Shown here: one piece after another, positions 1 through 12,616 of the stretch
Layout: each line of letters starts with the position of its first letter
Position numbering within the stretch: position 1 is the first letter of the stretch
Source: Azolla caroliniana
Lineage: Eukaryota; Polypodiophyta
NCBI GenBank assembly: GCA_043228905.1
Contig: JBHGNT010000010.1
Location: 18,724,001-18,788,000 of the forward strand
Length of the DNA: 64,000 nucleotides
Reading direction: 5' to 3'
Position numbers and translations under genes: made by a program
The notes under the pieces: model-generated
What the model was told of the DNA's origin: nothing
Seen by the model: only the letters and a program-made list of their open reading frames with translations
Database searches by the model: none

Positions 1-2535
1 ACTAATTATGACTCTCCATATGAAATAGTGTTGCACGAAAATGGGAAATGGGAGAGCCAACCATGTTGAGATATATTGTCAACACCTTGCATTTGACTTA
101 CATACATTCCACACCTTTTCTGCTTTAGGTGAAAGCCAAGATACTGATGCCATTGCATGTTGTTGCCTCTCTTCTATGTACTTTTCCATGTGATATATAC
201 ATACATCACATTGTTCATTATAGTTTACGAGGGCATCCCTTCACATGCCTCTCATCCATTCTTGGATTTTTTTTTCGCTTAGTTGCCCTTTAAAAACTTG
301 GTTTTTCTATCATGTTTTCTTCACACGAAGAAACTTCAAAGTTAGGGGATCTCCCTAGTTGGACACATATATGCATATATGTATGTTCTCTTTACTCATG
401 ATTGAGTTCTCTATTGTCTTTATTGCAATACCTTAAAACTAGGGGACACATGCTTACATTCTTAAATGTATTTTTACGCATTGTACTTACGTATCATAAA
501 ACCTTGCAACTATAACCAAATTTATGTCTCCATTATGGAAAAGGGAGAAATTGCTAAGTTGACACATGTGGTTTTGTGGAATTGGTTGGTAACATCGAAC
601 ACACATCTTAAAGCTTAGCTGAAGTTGTGCTTCCTCACCCAAATCATGTGGGGGGGCTTGGTCAAGCGACATGGGTAGAAATAGTCATCAACCGTTCCTA
701 TGCTAACTAATGATCCCATTATCACTAAGACAAACTCCACTAATTTCCGTTATAACGATAATTTAGCTAATAGATTACTTGTTTTATCTAAGAACTTATC
801 TAAACACTCAAGTGGCAAGAAAGAACATAAATAGAATAATTACAACTCTATTCATTAATTTACCCAACTTCATACAAGTGATTAGCATAAGGCTTAGAGC
901 AAAATCCTTAAAACTAATTGTATGTGCCCTTGAATCGTGAGAGAGAGGGGTGATGGAGCACCTCAAGCCTCGAGTGGAAAAAAGTGAGAAAAGCCAAAGA
1001 GTTGGTTTTCATATTTCCCTTGCAATTAAATACTTTTGTCGTTGTCCCCTTTCACATTAGGGGAAACAATACCCTTTTCTATGCTCTCTCTCTCTCTCTA
1101 TCATGCGAGGAGACTCGTTGCATACGCATATTTGGCCTTGAGAACTTCCGGAATGTAACATTGCATCTGGCCACATTCAAGTTTAATTTCCACACATTGT
1201 CAATTTGGTCTACTTCCTATAGAAATTCCTCTCACAATCACAATGAGCACTCTTGATTGCAACTTTTATCATTAAACTTCTTTTCGAAGTTGAGAGTCAC
1301 TTCTCTAAAATCTAGATATATTGTTTCACTTTTGGTTCCATCTGTCATATTTGACCTCCAAGGATGATAATAAAATCAATCAATCTCTTCTTGATGATGC
1401 CAATGTGTATGTTGATGAAGTGTATGGCAAGTACTTAATACAAACGAAAGCAAGTCATTTCTCATACTCCAATTGAGCCATAGCACCAAGATAAAGCCAT
1501 GTTGAATCCCGACACCTTTATAACTCTCTCATCCATCTACATATGTCTCCCAATGATCTTATAGTAAACATCATTTGTTGATATTTTTGGAAGACTCCCA
1601 TTCCCAACAAATGTTCAATCAAGCTCTTATGATCCTTCATCCAATTCTAGGGTTGGACCTTGCAATAGCCCTAAACCTTGAGCCTTATCTTGAATATGAT
1701 TATATCTTTTTGTAATAGCAAATGTCGACCTTCTTATTCTAAACATCACGAATCGTTTTGCTTGACCAACTTGGCATCTTGCATTGTTAAAAATCCTAAT
1801 GGAGCCACCCAATATAATTGAAGATAAAAGAGCCTCCTTCCATATCATCTAACTGTGGTGTTGCCAAAACCTCAAATTGCAAAGCATTAGCACACATCCT
1901 CCCTTGATAAATTTTAACACTCTACCAAATTGCTACTGTCATTGTGTAAGCCACATATCCTCATCGTTTCTTTCTTTAGAAATTCCTAATTTTCAAGAAT
2001 GGAACCAAACTTGTGAACAAGATGATTCTTGGAAGGATCTTAGTTTAAGCCATAGCCTACTAACAACAACTTGGGAACATTTTAGATTAGAGTTCTAAAA
2101 AAATTATGTACTAACTACTTTTGATTGTAATACAACGACAACAAAAATGTTTGCGTGTTTATATTTAACTTTCTTCTAATTAAATATTTTCATTTGTTTT
2201 ATAAATAAACATGGATTGTTACCTTATTGAAGGCTTAATAACATGGTTTTACCTTAGACAAGCTACACTTTCTCAAAGGAACTAAAACACCCAACGTATA
2301 CCCAGTAAAGTTTCCTATTTGATGTCATACTTCAAAGAGACATTGTTGTGGGGGAATTTTGTGGAATTAGTTGGATTCTTGTCAGAAAATTGTAAATCTA
2401 ATGCAAAGGAAGGAAATGTTATTGTCTATAACCTTGGGGTGAAAACTATGCATGTATGTATGTCCATTGTGCAATTTGTAAAGTCAATGTTATCACATTA
2501 CAAACTTGTTTATTTTCTCTTAAGACCTTATGCAT
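1..2535. other. AT-rich intergenic DNA, no gene seen
   Basis: Only short open frames (under about 90 codons) with no recognisable domain occur here on either strand. I see no splice-consistent exon chain, no tRNA-like fold and no clear LTR ends. A short CT run lies near 1084-1100. Confidence 0.6.
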
Positions 2536-2537
2536 AG

Positions 2538-2830
2538 CATAGGCGAGTCTCCTCCAACCAAACCACCCATCCAACAAGGTTACTGCAAGAGATATGGAGT
2601 GAAGTTGTAGCCACTCTGAAGAGCCAATATGATGGCCTTAAAGGTGGCTCCGAGGGAGTTGAAAGACAACGCATAGCCTTCATCCAACAATGGTCGTCCT
2701 CTCCCTTTCTTGAGTCAGTGGGCTTCCACATTAGATGGAACTATCACGTCCCTTTAGGGATTTGTACATAATCGCCTCATTTGTAAAATTTTATAACTAA
2801 TGGAAGGAGTTTTTTTTTTGGAAAAAAAAA
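2538..2830 (+). mobile_element. 5'-truncated LINE 3' tail
   Basis: The plus strand reads the end of a plant LINE ORF2. A segment with LLQEIWSEVVATLKSQYDG is followed by WNYHVP and a stop near 2771, then a 3' region with taactaatggaagg. The layout (IW, then L-[RK]-x-QY-[DE], then a terminal W-x-Y-x-[VP]-P) recurs at 23.1, 38.1, 55.6, 55.9 and 57.3 kb here, and the copy at 52.6-55.6 kb is joined to a reverse transcriptase, which ties the motif to a LINE. Only the last ~75 codons remain, as expected from 5' truncation during target-primed insertion. Confidence 0.6.
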
Positions 2831-5361
2831 AAAGTCTTTGACTTATTGTCATGTCATTTATAGTGTTAAGGGAGGGTTTCTAGTCTTTTGAGGAGCAATT
2901 ATGTTGCATTTTTACATAACATTCCAAGGAGAAAGATTGTAGTGCCTACACGAGCAATATACTTTTTGTGAATGTAGGTTATTATTCAAGAATCGATAAG
3001 AAATTGAGTGATACAAATATTGATAGATTGAGCAAATCCAACCAAAAAGATGCTCAGATTTATCATTGACATCATGAACGTAAAATTTATTCACTTTATC
3101 ATGAAAGGTGTGGATGATATTTGGGTTCACGGTACAATTTACTCTACCATTTTTATGGGTGAGGGATCGAGGGTTTCTTGTAACTTAGGCCATGTGAATA
3201 TAACATCACATATTATTTTATACTTCAGCTCTTGTGATTACATCCATAAAAGGAGTGCATTGAATAAAAGGATTTGGCCCATATGTAACAGTAGGGAAAA
3301 AAAGAAGACATGTAATCAAATCTCTACAAAAGGCTCACGAGCATAGAACTAGCCTATTATTGTGTGTTGAAGAAGTCTTCAATTGGGTCCACACCATGTT
3401 CCATCTCGTGGAGGAGAAGTTGTAGCCAGAAAGGCAATGCATCGCGTTGTGCTTAGAACATGTAATTTCATTCTATCATATGAAATGTGCTTTAGATATA
3501 AAATATTATTCTACATTATTTGTTATGTGACTTATTACATTGATATCGAGGAATGTCACAACCCATTTTGATGTAATCATGAAACAAAATGTCGTAATTC
3601 ATAGGTCAAAAAGATTAAAGAGGTTGATCATCATCAAAATATTCTTATCAGAATGTTCTTTTCTAAATAAGAGAATGCCTTCCATAGCATGAACACCTCA
3701 TCTTAACATTTGGGCCCCATTCATGATTCAACCAATGTTTTTGAAGTCACAACTTTAAGAGAATTAAGCCAAATACTACTACACCATGGGATGCACGGAG
3801 CATCCAAATTATTAATATATCCCACTTGCACCCACTCTAGTGTGGTTGTCGTTATCTAGTGATTTCTCTCCCTTCTCTTTCTGCATTCTATATCATAAGA
3901 TCGTACATTGGGATTGGGCCTTGCTTTCTTGGTTTACACAACTCAGTTTTCCGAGTACCACCAATTAATGTTGAGCACTTTGTTTAAGATGAAATAAACA
4001 AGCATCTAGACACAAATGCACAAGCTTGAGAGCACATTGGAAATACCATCATTGATCCAATCAAACAAGAAAATATAAATCGGGCACGAGAGATGTGCTC
4101 ATACCATCAGACTATTGTGATTGACATGACTTAAAAGCTTCAAGGCACATGCTCCCCATTTCCAAACACGACATTAGTTTACATTTTTGCCGAGAATCTA
4201 TTGCCAATTTTCGAATCCAAATGATTTATTTACAAATGCACACATGAAAATATTTATTGATATTGTAATGAGCTCAATGAGTCATTGTTCAACATTTGCT
4301 AGTACAATACACATCAAATCACCTACCATTATATTCCATCGATGTAATGCGAAATAAGTGATGGTGAGTAGTTAGTCAAATCAAGTGAAAAATAAATCAA
4401 CCATATTATGTAACATTGTTTTCCACGTATCTTTACAAATACCACACTCAACCCAATTGAGCTTATGTTGTCCTTTGCATTAAGCATTGCTTGCTTCTTC
4501 TAAAATCTATACCCTCCTCTCTCTACACCTTATGTGGAACTCAATAGTCAAGGCAAGTTATATATTTCTATTCTAAATACAACGTTTAATAGTTTAATGG
4601 GGCACGGTTGGATAACCTTTTCCAAACGATAACGTGCAAGAATTCTCATACATTAAAATTCTTAGGTAATCTTCAAGTCAAGGAAATGAGCATCTGGAAT
4701 AAATTTCATACATAGTCTCTAAGTGGTATGCCTAATAAGAAGTAACCAATTTATATCACAAGATTATATGTCAACAACATTGTTTTATTGCCCCTAACAA
4801 TTTACATTATGCATGAGTGTCATACAAGATTGCAACATAGGTATGAAGTAAATGCTAAGTGAAGTCATAATCCCATAATGAAAAGTCATGACATTTGGTT
4901 TCACACTTCAATTATCCATCGAGATGGAATGTCACAAACAATCCATAAGTGTTTTGGATCTCGCAAAATATCTGAGAGAAAATAAATCCCTTGCATGCAA
5001 TGTATACCCACCAAGTGGTCCAAACAATAATTAGAAGCAATCATGTTAGAAATTCTATACCAAGGCAAAGATTCTGAGTACAATTTGACATATGGATGAT
5101 GAGGTTAAGTAAAGGATTGAACTTTTTAAATTTCAACAGGCAGATAAAAATAATGTCAACATTATAATGTTTAACCTTACCCCTTCGAAATGTGATCGAT
5201 CTACAAAGACAATCATAAGCCCGACCATTCAAGAAACAAATTGTGATGTATTCAGAGATGAATATTTACAAGGAAGCCCGGCCCATTAGGGACAGAGATA
5301 CATAAAGAGAACTCCAAAGAAGAATTCTAAAGATCGTTCACACCAAGACATGCACTGATCA
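2831..5361. other. Intergenic DNA downstream of the RING-H2 gene, no gene seen
   Basis: No open frame here resembles a known family, and I find no exon chain. The last few hundred bases (about 5000-5361) probably include the 3' UTR of the minus-strand RING-H2 gene, but I cannot place the polyadenylation site. Confidence 0.5.
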
Positions 5362-6317
5362 TCAATGCACTAACCTATTGAGCTCATCATCAACCTCTGC
5401 AAGAGCAGCCATTATGTAATCCTGCATACCTTCCCATCCATCATTAGCATGACTATATGAACGTTCCCTACGGCTATAGCTATGGCTATGCCGAGAAACG
5501 ATGCCTCTTAGATGGAAACCTCGAGGACAAAAACTGATTGAGCTACCTCCAAGATTGGTAGAAATCTTTCCCTTACTATCTGATCCTTCCAATATGTCCG
5601 CTCGACACAATGGACAGCATCCATGGTTTCTTTTGATCCATGGAGTTATGCAATCAGCGTGGAAACGGTGATGGCACGGAAGTGAAAGCAACTTATCTTT
5701 AGCAATGAAAGTTTCTAGGCATACGGGGCATTCACTTTGATCTGATTCTTCTTTACTTTTCTTCCATAAGTGCATGGGTCGAGTGGGTTTATATACCACT
5801 TTCCGGCACTTTCTCAGGACAGCCAAAGCATTCACATGCTCATGCTCTTGAGTAGTTCGAGCATCCGTTTCTCGGGTATTTGTATTGGATACCATTTCTC
5901 CTGTTGTCATTGTTCTAATTTCCGTGTTATTATTCATCATAAACCGCATATCTGATGAAATTGAACTCCGAAGCCTGTGAAACAAAACTGAGGATCTTAA
6001 ATCTTCCTCATACACATGAAAAAACAATAAGATACCATGAAAAAGAGAAAGGGAGAACACCAAAATACCTATAATCTTTATGAAATTACCAGAAGACCCT
6101 GGGGATCCCTAAACTACAACCAGAATACCCCTATCTACTAGTAAGTTTTGCTCAAAATCAAGGTGTTCATCTAGTATTTTTGGTAACCAAGGAGTGTGAT
6201 AGCATAAATAATATCCAGAAGGTGGAAAGTTGTATTCTACCGTCTGGATTCTCTGCTTGTGAACATGAACTCATCCAGCACAAGATTGAGAACATCCATG
6301 GGTAGTATGGGGCGCAT
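5362..6317 (-). CDS. RING-H2 zinc-finger protein, putative E3 ubiquitin ligase
   Basis: The predicted CDS is complement(join(5362..5974,6241..6317)) and codes 229 residues. The intron has a GT donor at 6240-6239 and an AG acceptor at 5976-5975, and the codon phase (2) matches across the join. The RING-H2 finger lies at about residues 108-149: C108, C111, C126, H128, H131, C134, C146, C149, in C3H2C3 order. W138 sits where E2-binding tryptophans occur in such fingers. Proteins of this type pass ubiquitin from an E2 to a substrate; the substrate cannot be told. There is no transmembrane segment. The N-terminal half is low in complexity with T/N/E-rich stretches, and the C-terminal tail after the finger is basic and serine-rich. 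The start was chosen as the first ATG in frame in the upstream exon; an ATG-bearing 5' exon further upstream (about 7020-7330) is in another frame. I do not recognise a named orthologue. Confidence 0.85.
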
Positions 6318-7019
6318 TCTTGAGTTCTCCAAGCTCTGAAAGGAAGAAGAAAATGAATGCATAAATCAACATAAAAACCATTCATGACAGGATTTCTCGA
6401 AATCATACTGGCAGAACACATATAACACCATCATCAGTTCCACTCACATGGTACAAGGAATAAGATTCTATATGATTCTCTGGGAACATTACACGAGGGA
6501 ATCTAGAAGAAAATCATTCGTAGATCTTGGCAGCAGGAAATCTAGACAGTGGGAAACAGGTTTTATCTCAAAATTGACTAAACGATGAAAAGGTCTAGAA
6601 AGCAAAGAAATACATACATCTTGGCATCAGTATTTTAACACAGATTACTTTATAAAGAAATTTCAATCAGCCAATCAGTCTAAACACTCATTAAAAATCA
6701 TGACAGATAGAATTTCATGGACAATTAATTATGAGAAATCTATGATTGGTAGAGAGATTTTAAGGAAATACTGAGATTTGAAAGGCAACAAATTATAGAA
6801 AGTCCCGAACCACATCAAACATCCAGAAAAAGCTTGAATATTTTGTTAAAAATATTAACTTGATGGTCAAATCTAGTCACAATGGCTATGGATTCTTATC
6901 ATGAGTATGTAATCCATCTCAGGAAATACATTAAATATGTAAAGACATAAAATAAAAGAAATGATTACCTATACATAAAAAGAGTTTTAATCAAGAAAAA
7001 GGAAACATTGAATCTTACG

Positions 7020-7330
7020 GTAAACACTTGAGGACCATGAATAAGATGAAGAGACAGTAGAGGCAAAAATAATACGCAAAGTAATCAGGAAACTAAGAAA
7101 TTCAGCAGACGGTGACACAAAAGTACACAGAATTACGGAAGGAAAAATATATATGAGCGCTAGAGAGACAGAGAGGAAGAAGGACGGAAGATTGATTATC
7201 AGACATGGCGAGCGATCGATCATTTCTACTCTTTCGCTGATATGTGATGAAAGAATATAAGATTGGGGGGGGGGGGGGGGGGGGGGGGGGCGCGGGGAGA
7301 GGGACATACTGATGAATTGAAGATGTGGCG
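7020..7330 (-). other. Probable 5' UTR exon and promoter-proximal region of the RING-H2 gene
   Basis: On the minus strand a strong donor (GTAAGA) begins at 7018, so an exon would end at 7019, and the AG acceptor just before the first coding exon lies at about 6340. The exon would be mostly untranslated. It contains an ATG whose frame does not enter the RING protein, so it would act as an upstream ORF if transcribed. A 26-base G run (C run on the gene strand) lies inside it at 7265-7290. The 5' end is unknown. Confidence 0.4.
7265..7290. repeat. 26-base homopolymer G run
   Basis: An uninterrupted run of 26 G on the plus strand is followed by CGCGGGGAGAGGG. It reads as poly-C in the 5' region of the minus-strand RING-H2 gene. 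Such a run could form quadruplex or i-motif structures and is prone to length error in sequencing. Confidence 0.9.
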
Positions 7331-7454
7331 ATGTCGGAAGCGTGTCCAAAACGAAGGAGATCTGTGTTGAGAAGAAGCCATGGAGAAACTCTGATGATAT
7401 CAGAAAACGCAAGAGAGAGACAGACAGAGGAGTATATGTGTGCCTATGCAGTGT

Positions 7455-8240
7455 TTCTATGTATGTATGTATGTATGTATGTATGTATGGTATGTATGTA
7501 TGTATGTATGTCTTGTCTGTCTGTCTGTATGTATGTATGTATGTGTGTGTATGTATGCATAGTACGTAATATTCGTGTTCGTTTGAAAACGAATACGTAT
7601 GTTATTAAAACATTCTTGTGTTTTTTTTCACTTTTTACCTTAAATTTTTACCTTAATAAATAATGTTTTTCATACTCGAATGATAAGAATGTTCGAGTGT
7701 GCGAATAAACGAATGGTACGTATGCTTCATACTATGAATGTATGTATGTATGGATGGATGGATGTATATGTATGTATGGACGGATGGATGAATGGATGGA
7801 TGTATGTATCAGTATGTATGTATGTATGTATGGATGGATGGATGTATATGTATGTATGGACGGATGGATGAATGGATGGATGTATGTATCAGTATGTATG
7901 TATGTATGTATGGATGGATGGATGGATGGATGGATGGATGGATGGATGGGTGTATGTATGTATGTATGTATGTATGTATGTATGTATGTATGTATGTATG
8001 TATGTATGGATGTATGTATGTATGTATGTATGTATGTATGTATGTATGTATGTATGTATGTATGTATGTATGTATGTATCATGTATGTATGGATGGATGC
8101 ATTGTATGTATGTATGGATGCATGGTTTTTATGTATGTATGTATGCATGCATGCATGTATGTATGTATGTATGCATGCATGCATGTATGTATGTATGTAT
8201 GCATGCATGTATGTATGTATGCATGGGTTGTATGTATGTA
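7455..8240. repeat. Compound tetranucleotide satellite (GTAT/GGAT/GCAT)
   Basis: About 790 bp are built almost entirely of TATG, GATG and CATG tetramers, interrupted by the AT-rich element at 7566-7735. Within it an 80-bp higher-order unit (with cggatggatgaatgg at 7781 and again at 7861) is duplicated. Long open frames run through it on both strands, but they translate only to Met-Tyr-Val-Cys or Ile-His-Thr-Tyr repeats and are not genes. Confidence 0.92.
7566..7735 (+). repeat. AT-rich dispersed element, copy 1 (MITE-like)
   Basis: This stretch, with attcgtgttcgtttgaaaac at its left, acattcttgtg then a T-rich tract in the middle and catactcgaatga at its right, aligns with the reverse complement of 58190-58430. 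Both copies keep the same order of motifs over about 170-240 bp. The left end holds a short palindrome (cgttt-gaaaacg). No coding capacity is seen, so a small non-autonomous DNA element is the simplest reading. Confidence 0.55.
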
Positions 8241-10469
8241 GGGGTCCACATTACCGACTCCCGAGTGATGCATATGTATCACATCATCTTGTTGTGTCTA
8301 GAGAGATTAATTTTGCGTTGCAAATGTAAGTCCTTGTGTGGAGCTAGGCTCGCGTATTGGGGCCGGATTATGCCTCAAGTTTGGGTCTTATGATACCCTT
8401 GTGCATGGTGAGTCTTGGGGATAGGATCAAAGTTTGTGTCGAGGTTTAGGTGTGCGATACACTTTTGGGTCAAAGTTTTTGTTTGGGTCTTGGTCTAAAG
8501 TTGTCCTTGTGTCTAAGATCTAGGGTTTGTGTCGTGGTCTAGGTGTGGGGTTGAACATGTGTAAGGCTCATTTGAAAGTTGTGTCTGGTTCTAGGTTACA
8601 CTTTTATTTATCTAATTCTAAGTCTGGTATTGGGTCTTGGCCTAGGATGCACAACGGATCTTTGTGTGCACACCTAGGCCTTGGTCTAAAGTTGTGTCTT
8701 GGACAATATCTAGTTTTTAGTTTTGTTGGCCTAGGTCTATATTTGTATGGGGCTCCTAAATTCTAAATTTGGGTCATCCTTTTGCCTACTCCCATTTGGC
8801 TCTCCATTCATGTGAGGCTCATTGATGTGGAAGCTATGATTTTTGGCTCACATCCAATCTTAGCTATTACTCAATCATATTCTAGTATTGTTTTTTCATA
8901 ACTTGCCTCAATCATAGTGGTCTTGGTCTAGTAAGGTAATTAATTAATTTCAAAGCTATGATTCTAGGTTCACATCATCAAGCATCCATTATTCATCATT
9001 GATCAACAAACCCCAATTGTTAATCAACAAAACTTTGTTTTAGTCTACCTCATGTTTGTACCTACTAGAATTTTTGGATGACCATTGAATAGAATCCAAC
9101 CTTTTCTTGTTCACGTTACTTGCACTTGCTCTTTATCATTTATCATAATTTGAGTTTATATCAAGTAATTATCACGTAATGTTGTTTCTTGTGGTATGTC
9201 AAAAAACACCATGACATATTACTTCTTTATCAAATTTCTACATAGGTTAGAGTAATGAGTGGCTCACTACCTAGTGTGCACTCAACTTTTGTTATTTTGC
9301 TAATCACGTGGTCCTCGTTCATCATTAATCATTATAAAGTTTATAAGCTCAGAGTCATCACCAAAGTTTTACTTCACAAAAGGTCTGGGTAGTTTCAAAG
9401 TACTACTTTAGGTGGTTGCAAATACTTTTAGGTAGTTAGAGAAAAGGTTTAAGTAGACTCTAGAAGACATTTGACTATTTTCTAACATGTGTTGAAGAAG
9501 ACTTTTATATATACTCTAGAAGACCTCACTCTATGTTCAATGATCCAAGAAAAAAGTAATTACAGGTTGGTCAAATGGATGAAGACAAATAAATCCAAGT
9601 TTACTTATCCAACTTTATCGATTCAATTTAATACAAATAGTTTATTGGGGAGAAATATATTTATTTATAAGGAGAAATTTCAATATTCCAAAACTTCACT
9701 ACCCAAGATTCGAATACTTATACCTCCAATTCTACATGTAATTTGCATGCGAGGTAAAGAAAGGTTCCTCACATAGATCATATGACTACCAAGATGTTAG
9801 ATAGGATTCATTCAACATCTTTGGATATCAAGGAACCGATATGGTTAATGTAAATTGTACAAATTTGAGACTACATCACTTACTTAACTTGATGGGCTTC
9901 TAGAAACCTATTGAAGCACTAAATGAGATCGCAATATTAATGAAAACGGTTCCAAAGTCATGAACCTTATGCTGAACAAGAGAGTTGGTAAAATGCGCTA
10001 AGGTGTGGGAGTGGTGGGGGATTGTGGGAAGGGCATTGATGCGATTGCTTGCATGGCAAAGCATGTTATAGAATGGGTAGTGTCATAATACATGTGTTAC
10101 CCGTGGGTTGTAATGGAGGTTTGGAGATCATAGCTCCCCTTTGATTGACAAACAACAATGTAATTAAATGCTAGATGTGCACACAATCACACCTTAATTT
10201 TAGAGTTTGAAGGGATGCTATTTCTTTTTAGATAATTCATTCGCAGTTATCTTAAGAAAACATTATGCACTAAGCATATCCTTGGACATAAGGGAGCAAA
10301 TATATACACTCGTGGCCAAGGATTCATCATAGAATTCCTCTACCAACTCATTAACTTTTTGGGTGGCCAACAACATGCATACAACATCATGTTATAGAGA
10401 TTTCATGTAGTGTCGTGTGATTTATGCTTCCACATATGATGCATGAAACGTGGTGGCCATAGCTCATAG
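8241..10469. other. Intergenic DNA with degenerate short repeats, no gene seen
   Basis: From about 8390 to 8760 phrases such as gtcttggtctaaagttgt recur in degenerate form, suggesting a decayed tandem repeat. The rest is AT-rich and has no recognisable exon or domain on either strand. Confidence 0.5.
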
Positions 10470-11380
10470 CCATAAGAGTTGAGCAACCTCATAAGTTATT
10501 GCGGTTTGGGTTACTTGTAGCTTAGTTCTAATTACTTGTTGTCGAGGTCTTGTTCCCAATAGTTAGGGTGCAATATCATTTGTTGGTCTTTTACTCTTGC
10601 ATTGGCAACGTTGTGAGATATTTTGATTTGGGCGGCCTATACCTTACTTTTGGTGCTTGTTAATTGTTGAATATGTCTTGTTCTAAACATTAGGGGGTTC
10701 CAAACCTTAGTTTTGCTCCTAGTTACTTTTTGTCTAAGTTGAGCAACGTCGTGAGCCATTTTTGTTTGGGTGACATGTACCTTACTTTTGGTGCTAGTTA
10801 ATCGATGTCTGAGGTTTTGTTACAAATAGGTATGGGTTTGTATCATTTGTTGGTCTTTAATTCTTATGTCAACTATTGGTTGAAGTTGAACGTGCAAGCA
10901 TGAGATAACCTTAGGGCCTTGTGCACATTTGGCTCCATTAGTGTATTATTGTAATTGTGATAATCGATGTTAGCTATAGAAGTTCGATAACCTAGTTGGA
11001 CATTGTGGTTTGGGTGTCTTGTAGCTTGCTATTGGTGCTAATTGTTTGAGTTCTTGTTCCCAATGCTTAGGGTGTTGGTGGCATTCAACTCTTGCATTGG
11101 AGTTTATGGAAATTGAGTGCACAAAGCATGTGATTGACTTGGGACCTTGGATATGTCCAACTCGACTAGAGTATCATTGTTGTTGCAATGCTTAATAATT
11201 TCGTTGTACCCATCAACCACAAGAGTTGAGCAACATTGGTTTGGGTGGCATCTAACATAGTTTTGGTTCTAGCACAGTGCTATCTAAGGTCTTGTTCTCA
11301 GCACTAAAGTGTCGTTTGCTTGTTGGTCTTCAACTATTTCATGGTATTATCATTGTTGTGGCAACAAGATTGTTGACGAT
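10470..11380. repeat. Degenerate tandem repeat, ~130-260 bp spacing, about five copies
   Basis: A block with gttgagcaac, then gtttgggt, then cttacttttggtgct, then cttgttcccaat and ttgttggtctt recurs near 10478, 10600, 10738, 10981 and 11226. Copies differ by many substitutions and indels, so this is an old array. No coding function is seen. Confidence 0.6.
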
Positions 11381-11799
11381 GAACTCTTGTGCCTAGAAGT
11401 GATGTGTGCTCTAGATGACCCATATAGATTCTATGAGTCCTCTTAACCTCCATGAACTTCTAGTGTGAATATACTAGTATGATCATATAGAGGGGCTCAC
11501 CCAAGTTCACCAACTATAACATTCAAAATATATTCCTGTTTGAGCAAGTTGCAACTCAGGCACCTTTGAGCAAGAAGTCACATACAAGAAACGAAGACAT
11601 TAAAAGTAGTTTCAAATTTGGTCCTTAGGGTTTATCACGAGTAGCATCCAACAAATGAAGACATTTCTAGGACAAAAAATTAAAGAAAAGTATGAGTCCT
11701 AAATTTCTTCTCTCAAATATCAATGATATGATCTAGCCCTTCATCCACTACTAGAGTGGACTCAAAGGAATCTACAACTCTGCAATACTATCTATCATG
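11381..11799. other. Intergenic DNA, no gene seen
   Basis: There is no recognisable coding exon or repeat boundary. It may include further decayed parts of the Ty3/gypsy fragment that follows. Confidence 0.45.
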
Positions 11800-11915
11800 T
11801 TACCTTCACCTGGAGGATATATCTTCAATTTACTAACATGAACCACAACATGGATACAACCTCCCACTAGCAAATCTAGCTTATAAGCAACATCACCTAT
11901 CTTATTTATGATCTA
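11800..11915 (-). mobile_element. Ty3/gypsy integrase C-terminal fragment
   Basis: The minus strand reads IGDVAYKLDLLVGG, then IHVVVHVSKLK and YPPGEG. This is the pattern of the Ty3/gypsy integrase C-terminal end (IGpVAYkLeLP, then iHpVFHVSqLK) that precedes the chromodomain or LTR in plant elements. Only about 38 residues are clear. Flanking sequence to about 12150 may be the decayed upstream part. It lies just downstream of POP5, in the same orientation. Confidence 0.6.
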
Positions 11916-12616
11916 AAAGATACACGTGTCATAAAATCTATCAATAGCTTCTCGCGTCTGTGCAACAAAGAGTGATATCAAAGCGTAATGGCTTTGTTTG
12001 ATCAAAATCAAGTTTTTACCGATAATCCTAGATAACGAGTTCTAACCAAAACTAGTTAATCCCTTACTATCAGCTATTTCTACAATATAAGAATAGGGTG
12101 ATGAGTTTATTTGACGTCTCAAGTTCTTGACCATTCTCTAGCTAAGTTATGAGCGGATGCAATGTTGACTTAGACCTTATACTCCAACTCAGTCTCAAGA
12201 AACTGACATCCCCTTTGAGCCTCAAGTGACAAATGGCAATCAAGAAGACTCGAGTCGACCTTCCAATCAGTCACATTCCCCGTTCTAAATTCTAAAAATA
12301 AGTTGGTCAAAGACTCCTCACTTTCTCCTTGATTGAATATGGATGCTAATGTGGCATTAGCCAAAACCTTTATCTTTCTTTTTCTATTTGGACAGTTGAA
12401 AAATAAACAAAGCATATCGGAAAAATAACACTGTAAAATGTACAAACAATTCTTACATCCACATAAGTGAGAACTACAAGCACCTTCAGCTATCTGCAAC
12501 TAACATCAAGGCCACAAAAAACTTCATAGTAAATACCAGATTGCTAATAAAAAGTTGAAGGGTTGCTTGTTCTCCACCTAGAAATCGTCGAACATTGGTT
12601 TGGATAGTTTCAAGTA

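Noticed and set aside
7732-8393. Several long overlapping open frames on both strands (up to 195 codons)
   Set aside because: They translate only tetranucleotide satellite (Met-Tyr-Val-Cys and Ile-His-Thr-Tyr repeats) and have no start context, splice logic or family resemblance.
12170-12499. 109-codon minus-strand frame downstream of POP5
   Set aside because: POP5 already has a complete family-length end with a stop at 12617-12619. This frame has no domain and is probably 3' UTR or intergenic DNA.
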